Below, in pieces: positions 23,672 through 29,186 of a stretch of 29,186 nucleotides of DNA; position 1 is the first letter of the stretch, and every line of letters begins with the position of its first letter. Made by a program: the position numbers and the translations under genes. The stretch spans positions 1 to 29,186 of the forward strand of contig CALZFY010000021.1 in the NCBI GenBank assembly GCA_945786935.1, given 5' to 3'. Source of the stretch: HGM12587 sp945786935 (GTDB lineage Bacteria > Bacillota > Clostridia > Lachnospirales > Lachnospiraceae). Below the pieces are notes generated by a model, which saw nothing but the letters and a program-made list of their open reading frames with translations, had not been told where the DNA came from and did no database searches.

Positions 23672-26299
23672 TTAAGCAATAACGATCAGTGCCTTGATCA
23701 GATAGATCACGGCAAGAAGCTGCATGATCATGCCTCCACAGAAAATGGCACGATCTTTATTTTCATTTAACAGGATGATCCTGTTTCTTCCAAGCAGACT
23801 CACCAGCAGAAGCAGCGGCGTAAAATATCTTCCCTGTACCCCTTCTACCGATACATGTCCAAAAGGTGTCCAGCTCACCAGCATGCCTACAATGATCATG
23901 CCCACACTTAATAAACATACAATAGAGATCCACCATTTCTGCGGGCCTGTCACGTACTGTTTTTCTCCTCTGACCTTTAACATAGCAGCAAAGAACAGCA
24001 ACACAAAGCCCAGGAATACGATTCTGGATATCTCTACCTCTACCCAGCCCATTTTCTGGCCCACAATGGATTCCAGATAAAATTCCGACTTATCTGCTAC
24101 GGTATTTGCCAGGATCTGGATCATTTTCCATGGGTTTTGCAGAAAATATCCTACCGTATATCCCATATCTACTGCATTTCCCGCGGTACCGCCCACGGCA
24201 CTGGTCTCTGCAGTGGTTGTGAGTACCTGAGTTACGGTACCGGAATTGCGGTTAATGAAGCTTAAGAGGCCGATTCCCATAAAGCATCCGGCTGTTGCAT
24301 ATTTTTTCCAAGGTGCACCAAATTTTTTCACCGGAATTAACAAAGCTGCCAAAACTACCGGAAGATACACACCGCTCTTTCCATAAACCAGTAATGCACT
24401 TAAAACAGACAATACTGCCACATCGGAAACCTTCAGCGGTTCCTCTTCATAGGTCATGGAAATAACATAGGTGCTGAATAAAAACAGCACACTGGTAATC
24501 ACTGCATCATAGGAGAAGGAATTACACTGCTGAATCGTCATGGGGAATAAAGCAATGATTGCCAATGCCACCTTTCCAAAGGGCAGTTTTTTCATACACC
24601 ACCAGATACAAAAGGCAAAGAATGCCAGATTGCACCATCTTGCAAACATTAACATCGGGATCGTCCCCGCTCCCACAAGCCTTGCCAAAGTCATACCGAT
24701 CACTGCCGGAAGATACACAAAAACAGGGGCATGAATATTGGTACTGGAATTTGCCACTACCAGACTGTCATCCTGTACTCTTTCAAACAAATGACGATAT
24801 ACCGTGTAATAATTGGACAAGGTTGGATTTTCTGAAAGCTCCAATTTGGTATCGTCCATTCGTTTTGCAATGGTAATTTCACTGCCGGTATAGTCAATTC
24901 CCAGAAGATCGTTACTGTAACGATAGGTCATATCTATATGTTTTCCCTCATCCGGGGACATATAAGGTAACAGAAGGAAATTGTACAAAATCCCCAAAAA
25001 CAATATGGATACCAGCACTGTGTTTTCCAGTTTGCATTTTTTTACAAATACCATCCAGTAAAACAATACCGTGAACAGCTCCACAGCCAGGAACATGAAA
25101 AAGAAATACTTTTTCAAATAAATATGGAAATATTTGTGAGCCTGGGTAAGTAATTCTCCGTCTTCTGTGGTATAAATACCAAGCTTCGTATCCTTTAACT
25201 CCTCCGATGGAGACAGTCTGATTTCAAAGCTATGAAGCTTCGTATCCGGCACCTCGTGGACAAAAAGAAAATTCATATATTCCCCGTCGATGGCTCCCGT
25301 CATATCCAACGTATTCTCGCTTAAGAGTTCCCCGGAAGTTAAGTCTCTCACCGTACCGGTCAGGGTTCCCCGGAGTTTCTCTCCCTCCGGCACATAAAGC
25401 TTCACCCCAAGGCCTGTCAGTGTCTCTTCATCACAGCTAATAATCTGGACGATTTCCCCTTCGGTCTCTGAAAAATATAAAATCTCCGGTTCCGAAGCTG
25501 AAATCACTTCTGCTCTCTCCGTCGTATTCATAACAATACGAATCTGCGTATCATAAACATAGAAAAACAAAACTGCTACCAGCCCTACGACAAAGACACC
25601 GCCCAGAAGCAGACGGTATTTTTCATAAAATGCTTTTAATTTTTCATTTGCCGGAGAAGTCACACTGCTTCTGTCTTTCTTCTGCTTTCCTGTCACAATA
25701 GTAAGAAGTACCCCAAATAAGCCTAAGATCAGGGTAGTCACCACAGCACCCTTCACATCTCTTGTCATGACAGAAAATCCTGCATTATAAACCAGCGGAT
25801 ATTTTAACTCTCTACCGTTATACCAGCTTACGGCATCGGTTTTGGTAGTGGAGTTTAACCAGAATCTCGGGCCCTGAGAACAGCCTTTCACTGTCATTTC
25901 TACCAGCACATCACCGCCGGTATAGTGATCAACCGTCGTCTGGACAAACTGATCCACCTCAATTTCCTTTAGCAAAATACTGCTTTCTGAAAGCAGCTGT
26001 CCGTCAGACAGACCGGTTACTTTCATATCCAGTGTTCCATCCAGCACCAACTGGTCGGTATTTAAATAAAAGCCAATAGAGGTCAGCTGCTTCGACCCTA
26101 CCGGCAATGTAAATTCAATCTTATCTCCTGCGTTCAGGTAACCGGTTCTTTCCACGATCTGACGTCTTCCCAGATCCTCCAGTCCCTGTCCCACTGTTGT
26201 TTCTACCGGTATGGCCAGTTTCACCACGCCAAAAATGATACAGAGAAGGAAATATGCCCCAAGGGCATATTTCCTGTATCTTTTAAATAATTCTTTCAT
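23672..26299 (-). CDS. DUF2142 polytopic membrane protein with duplicated outer module, probable GT-C type
   Basis: An 875-residue protein. The first helix (about 12-30) is followed by an outer domain (47-178), a helix (186-204), a second helix (231-249), a second outer domain (about 265-385), and then about ten helices. The segment LLLPYMSPDEGKHIDMTYRY (443-462) matches the P-D-E motif of DUF2142, which lies in the first loop of a GT-C-like core. The two outer domains look like copies: GTLDMKVTGLSDGQLLSES (88-106) aligns with GTLTGTVRDLTSGELLSEN (311-329). They probably form beta-sandwiches that bind glycan. It likely transfers a lipid-linked sugar outside the cell. The start follows HPr by 5 nt with a weak ribosome binding site, so it may be coupled to HPr. 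Confidence 0.82.
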   Translation of the reverse strand: MKELFKRYRKYALGAYFLLCIIFGVVKLAIPVETTVGQGLEDLGRRQIVERTGYLNAGDKIEFTLPVGSKQLTSIGFYLNTDQLVLDGTLDMKVTGLSDGQLLSESSILLKEIEVDQFVQTTVDHYTGGDVLVEMTVKGCSQGPRFWLNSTTKTDAVSWYNGRELKYPLVYNAGFSVMTRDVKGAVVTTLILGLFGVLLTIVTGKQKKDRSSVTSPANEKLKAFYEKYRLLLGGVFVVGLVAVLFFYVYDTQIRIVMNTTERAEVISASEPEILYFSETEGEIVQIISCDEETLTGLGVKLYVPEGEKLRGTLTGTVRDLTSGELLSENTLDMTGAIDGEYMNFLFVHEVPDTKLHSFEIRLSPSEELKDTKLGIYTTEDGELLTQAHKYFHIYLKKYFFFMFLAVELFTVLFYWMVFVKKCKLENTVLVSILFLGILYNFLLLPYMSPDEGKHIDMTYRYSNDLLGIDYTGSEITIAKRMDDTKLELSENPTLSNYYTVYRHLFERVQDDSLVVANSSTNIHAPVFVYLPAVIGMTLARLVGAGTIPMLMFARWCNLAFFAFCIWWCMKKLPFGKVALAIIALFPMTIQQCNSFSYDAVITSVLFLFSTYVISMTYEEEPLKVSDVAVLSVLSALLVYGKSGVYLPVVLAALLIPVKKFGAPWKKYATAGCFMGIGLLSFINRNSGTVTQVLTTTAETSAVGGTAGNAVDMGYTVGYFLQNPWKMIQILANTVADKSEFYLESIVGQKMGWVEVEISRIVFLGFVLLFFAAMLKVRGEKQYVTGPQKWWISIVCLLSVGMIIVGMLVSWTPFGHVSVEGVQGRYFTPLLLLVSLLGRNRIILLNENKDRAIFCGGMIMQLLAVIYLIKALIVIA

Positions 26300-26304
26300 G
26301 CTGT

Positions 26305-26565
26305 TTATTCCAATCCGGATTCAAACAGTTTTACAATAGCTTCCATAGCTTCCTGTTCATCTGTTCCTTCACATGTGATCTCCAGTTCGTCACCTGCTCT
26401 CACGCCTGCTCCAAGAACACTTAACACACTCTTGGCATTAGCAGATACCTCTTTGTGTTGAAGGGCAATGTTTGACTTGTAAAGCATTGCCGTACGGCAT
26501 AAAATTCCTGCCGGTCTTAAATGTAATCCTGACTGATTGGTTACTGTTACTTTCTGTTTGATCAT
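26305..26565 (-). CDS. HPr family phosphocarrier protein
   Basis: An 86-residue protein of normal HPr length. SGLHLRPAG carries His15, the site phosphorylated by Enzyme I in the PTS, and AKSVLSVLG carries Ser46, the site of HPr kinase in Firmicutes. Both regulatory sites are therefore present, unlike Crh, which lacks His15. The core VTVTNQSGLH and the GVRAGDELEITCEG strand match the family. AAGGAG lies eight nt before the ATG. No Enzyme I gene follows; instead it is between cdaR and a polysaccharide gene. It could be the main HPr or a paralogue, so I give no symbol. Confidence 0.93.
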   Translation of the reverse strand: MIKQKVTVTNQSGLHLRPAGILCRTAMLYKSNIALQHKEVSANAKSVLSVLGAGVRAGDELEITCEGTDEQEAMEAIVKLFESGLE

Positions 26566-26592
26566 TTCATAAACTCCTTATCTCATTTTATT

Positions 26593-27810
26593 TTAATGAT
26601 TCCCTGTTCCCGTTTGGGTAAGGTTCTCTTTTGAAGCGTTTCCATCTGTGCTGTTATCTCCTGTGCCGGAATCTGATGGCTTCTGGGTACCATCTTCTGT
26701 TGTATCCGATGGTTTCTGCGTACCATCTCCGGCAGTATCTGATGGTTTCTGGGTACCATCCCCTGTTGTATCCGATGGTTTTTTCGTATCTTCTCCGGCG
26801 GTATCCGATGGTTCAGAAGTCTCTTCTTCCTCTTCAGGCTCCACGTATTCCACTTCCACGATCACCAGTGCCGAAGATTCATTCTCCTGTTTGATGATCA
26901 CTCCGGTAGGCAGATAATCGGTAAGATCTACCACCAGCTGCAATTCCGAATCAATACCATCCACATTGATGGCTTCTTCGGGGATCTCCAATCTGGTAAT
27001 ACCGGAAAGAACTCCGGCACTTCCTGCAATCTCCACGATCTCCGGCTTGTAGGTGAGTTTCTTCACCACATAATTTTCTGCCGGTGTCCCTGAATAGGAA
27101 AAGCTTAAAGGCACGGACTTGGTATTTAACATGGTAATCGTAACATCAATTCCGTTGTTCTTACCAATATAATTAAGGTAAGTATTATCAATTTCACTTC
27201 CTGCACTGTCATACAGCTTTAGCTCACAGTTTCTGACTGCAGTTGCGGTAATGCCGGTCACGTCCACCTGAGCCTCCACATAGCTGATGCGCTCTACGAT
27301 GGAAACCGGTCCCGTAATCTTGATGATGGTCTGTTCAGGCACCATGCTGCCCACCATCAGTCCATTGTTTTCTTTTCCCTCCTGCTTTACGTGCACCTGG
27401 AACTGCTCTGTGGCTGAGTCTTCGATACTCACCTCTACATTTCTTCTGCTTAAGGTAATATTATCATCCACCACAATATTTTTGTTCCTGCACTCCACAG
27501 TAATCTCTACCTGACTGTCATATTTTAAGTTTTTCCGCATATCGGCAGTGAGGATAACATCAGACTCATTAAATTCTCTTAAGACAGACTGTCTGGCCCG
27601 AACCGTCACCCTGACCTGATTGGTTCCTTCTTTTACCCGGAAGACCTTCCCGTTATCGGTAATGATATCTGTGTTAATCAGGTTGACTTCCTTGGTAAAG
27701 GACCTGCTACTTTCCGCATCACTGATATTGAGAACCACGACCCATAAGGCAACTGCCAGAATCACAGAAAGGATTTTCAAAAAAAGATTATCTGTCAGCT
27801 TTAACTTCAT
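26593..27810 (-). CDS. cdaR: YbbR-domain protein, CdaA regulator CdaR
   Basis: A 405-residue protein with an N-terminal anchor (about 9-28: FLKILSVILAVALWVVVLN), followed by repeated YbbR-type beta modules outside the membrane up to about residue 320. Motifs such as NVEVSIEDS and PVSIVERISYVEAQVDVTGI fit the family. CdaR binds and modulates the diadenylate cyclase CdaA, encoded just upstream with a 23-nt overlap. The acidic tail (from about 320) has 11-residue repeats rich in Pro, Ser, Asp and Thr and is not part of the usual domain. AAGGG precedes the ATG by about six nt. The pair cdaA-cdaR is standard in Firmicutes, but the usual next gene glmM is absent. Confidence 0.93.
   Translation of the reverse strand: MKLKLTDNLFLKILSVILAVALWVVVLNISDAESSRSFTKEVNLINTDIITDNGKVFRVKEGTNQVRVTVRARQSVLREFNESDVILTADMRKNLKYDSQVEITVECRNKNIVVDDNITLSRRNVEVSIEDSATEQFQVHVKQEGKENNGLMVGSMVPEQTIIKITGPVSIVERISYVEAQVDVTGITATAVRNCELKLYDSAGSEIDNTYLNYIGKNNGIDVTITMLNTKSVPLSFSYSGTPAENYVVKKLTYKPEIVEIAGSAGVLSGITRLEIPEEAINVDGIDSELQLVVDLTDYLPTGVIIKQENESSALVIVEVEYVEPEEEEETSEPSDTAGEDTKKPSDTTGDGTQKPSDTAGDGTQKPSDTTEDGTQKPSDSGTGDNSTDGNASKENLTQTGTGNH
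26683..26814 (-). repeat. 33-nt tandem repeats coding the CdaR tail
   Basis: Four consecutive 33-nt units encode 11-residue repeats of the form K-P-S-D-T-[TA]-G-D-G-T-Q (residues 333-376 of CdaR, the first unit being EPSDTAGEDTK), and a partial fifth unit (KPSDS) follows. The units are near-identical in DNA as well as in protein, which suggests recent slippage or unequal recombination. The tail is predicted to be unstructured and outside the membrane. Confidence 0.85.
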
Positions 27811-28666
27811 CTTTTTCCCTTCCTTTCCACAGTCTGAAACGAATTCCCTCTGTTGTCTTATTTTGCAATGTCAAAAGCTGTGCTTTTAATTCCTCCGCCG
27901 TGATATTTCTTCTGATCTCACTGTACTGTGTTATGGAGATAGCTCCGGTTTCCTCCGAAACCACCACAGTCATGGCATCACTGACTTCACTGACACCCAC
28001 CGCTGCTCTGTGTCTGGTACCCAGCTCTTTGGACAAAGTCATGTTGTCCGAAAGCGGCAGATAACAGGTAGCCGCAACAATTCGATTTCCCCGTACAATG
28101 ATGGCACCATCATGTAATGGTGTATTGTGCTCAAAAATATTTAACAAAAGCTGGCTTGACATCTGGGCATCCAGAGGGATCCCTGTTCTTTCAAATTCAC
28201 CCAAAGGCACATTATTCTCGATGACGATAAGAGCCCCTGTTTTTACCTTGGACATTTCCACGCATGCTTTTACAATGGCCTCTGCGGTTTTATCACTGAA
28301 AAGCTCCTTCTCCTCCTTCTGGTTATCCAGATTCAGAAGGTCTGTAATGATATTTTTCTGTCCCAGCTGCTCCAAAGCCTTTCGAAGCTCCGGCTGAAAT
28401 ACGATTACGACCGCCAGAATTCCGATATCAAATACCTTTCCGGCAATCCAGAGAATGGTATCCATCTCCCAAATAACTGCCAGAAGAAGAAAAGCAAAGA
28501 TCACGATAAAGCCTTTTACCAGAGTCCAGGCTCTCGTTGTCTTGATCCACAACAAAATATGATAGATCAGAAAGGCTAAAATGATCATTTCTGCCACATC
28601 TGACCACCCGATCGTATCCAGGCGGATAGAGGTTAATCCATCCATAAATCTTACAAATCCGTTCAT
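27788..28666 (-). CDS. cdaA: Diadenylate cyclase CdaA (c-di-AMP synthase)
   Basis: A 292-residue protein. Three N-terminal membrane helices (about 22-40, 48-66, 70-90) precede the DisA_N-type catalytic domain. HDGAIIV (185-191) contains the D-G-A motif, and GTRHRAAVG (216-224) the RHR motif; both are needed to join two ATP into c-di-AMP. Length and layout fit CdaA (DacA) of Firmicutes. The second messenger regulates potassium and osmolyte balance and affects cell-wall integrity. The gene overlaps cdaR by 23 nt. GGAAGG lies four nt before the ATG at 28666. It is near the start of the run of co-directional genes that leads into the polysaccharide cluster. Confidence 0.96.
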   Translation of the reverse strand: MNGFVRFMDGLTSIRLDTIGWSDVAEMIILAFLIYHILLWIKTTRAWTLVKGFIVIFAFLLLAVIWEMDTILWIAGKVFDIGILAVVIVFQPELRKALEQLGQKNIITDLLNLDNQKEEKELFSDKTAEAIVKACVEMSKVKTGALIVIENNVPLGEFERTGIPLDAQMSSQLLLNIFEHNTPLHDGAIIVRGNRIVAATCYLPLSDNMTLSKELGTRHRAAVGVSEVSDAMTVVVSEETGAISITQYSEIRRNITAEELKAQLLTLQNKTTEGIRFRLWKGREKDEVKADR

Positions 28667-28686
28667 CCTGCCTTCCTTTCTAAATT

Positions 28687-29178
28687 CTATGAATCAATTC
28701 TTTTCACTGTTTTTGTCTGCTTTTTCTGACTGAAAATCTTTTTCACTGTTTTTTTCGGCTGTGCGATTACATTTTTCGGCACTGCCTTCACATAATAATA
28801 ATATTCATCATCCTCAAATTGTACCCGCTCTGTCCTTGTATAATCCACACTGAACACACAGAACTTGACTGCCAACGCAATGACTGCGGAAACAATACTG
28901 CCAATCAAAAGCTGCACAATGTTTTCCGATACTCCCGGGATCAATGCTCCCACCAGATGAAGGACCACATTGATAAATGTTCCGATTCCTATGGCCAGTT
29001 CCCAGGGATGGTCTATGGACAGTCTTCTGATAAAGTATACGATCAGTACCGTCAATACCATGGCAAGGATGCAGATAAACATTTCTTTATTTCCTGCCAG
29101 ACTTTCCACCAGAGATACGATTTTTGTTGCTCCCTTGTCAATTTCACCTGTAGCAAGGCTGGTACTGTTCCTGCTCAT
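28687..29178 (-). CDS. Small membrane protein of unknown function upstream of cdaA
   Basis: A 163-residue protein with three or four hydrophobic segments between about residues 32 and 115, then a basic soluble tail. The tail begins with FEDDEYYYYVKAVPK and ends with Lys/Gln/Thr-rich sequence (KKTVKKIFSQKKQTKTVKR). I do not recognise the family. The position 20 nt upstream of cdaA suggests a shared transcript, so a role in the membrane or in c-di-AMP control is possible but unsupported. The ATG at 29178 is only 8 nt from the window edge and no in-frame stop is visible upstream, so the true start may lie further out. Confidence 0.7.
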   Translation of the reverse strand: MSRNSTSLATGEIDKGATKIVSLVESLAGNKEMFICILAMVLTVLIVYFIRRLSIDHPWELAIGIGTFINVVLHLVGALIPGVSENIVQLLIGSIVSAVIALAVKFCVFSVDYTRTERVQFEDDEYYYYVKAVPKNVIAQPKKTVKKIFSQKKQTKTVKRIDS

Positions 29179-29186
29179 ATAAGCAA

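Noticed and set aside
26648..26917. Plus-strand open frame with repeated SDGFWVPSP-like units
   Set aside because: It is the reverse reading of the CdaR tandem repeats; periodic DNA keeps several frames open at once.

Overview
The window looks like part of a chromosome from a gut Firmicute, most likely a Lachnospiraceae member (inferred from gene families, strong AGGAGG-type ribosome binding sites and moderate GC; no rRNA or other marker gene is present). It is a large cell-surface polysaccharide locus attached to a c-di-AMP/HPr housekeeping block. All coding genes but one lie on the minus strand, so transcription runs from the right edge to the left edge.

Right block (29178 to 26305): a small membrane protein, the diadenylate cyclase CdaA, its YbbR-domain partner CdaR with a tandem-repeat tail, and an HPr phosphocarrier. 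The expected glmM does not follow cdaR; the polysaccharide genes follow instead with almost no gaps.

Polysaccharide part A (26299 to 18529): a DUF2142 membrane protein with a duplicated external module, a Wzx-type flippase, a hexapeptide-repeat acetyltransferase and three related GT2 glycosyltransferases. A convergent plus-strand fucosyltransferase (17517-18305) sits back to back with the bifunctional fucokinase/GDP-fucose pyrophosphorylase gene fkp (14408-17425). Together they suggest that scavenged L-fucose is put onto the surface polymer.

Polysaccharide part B (14392 to 1): GT4 and GT2 glycosyltransferases, DUF2304, RmlD (dTDP-rhamnose), a GtrB-like GT2 beside a Gpi18-like GT-C protein, two OafA-type membrane acyltransferases, a second GT2 flanked by large membrane proteins, and at the left edge a Wzy/O-antigen-ligase-like protein cut by the window. 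No initiating phosphoglycosyltransferase, no Wzz/Wzc-type length regulators and no other dTDP-rhamnose genes are visible.

The most unusual signal is a family of three structured intergenic repeats (5033-5186, 6168-6331, and 18321-18507 in inverse orientation). They share a conserved core of about 110 nt, but each has its own long outer stem, and inner helices carry compensatory changes. Each copy lies within about 30 nt of the stop codon of a decoration gene (acyltransferase, acyltransferase, fucosyltransferase), in the same orientation relative to that gene. I do not recognise the element. It behaves like a folded RNA or single-stranded DNA element rather than a terminator or insertion sequence.
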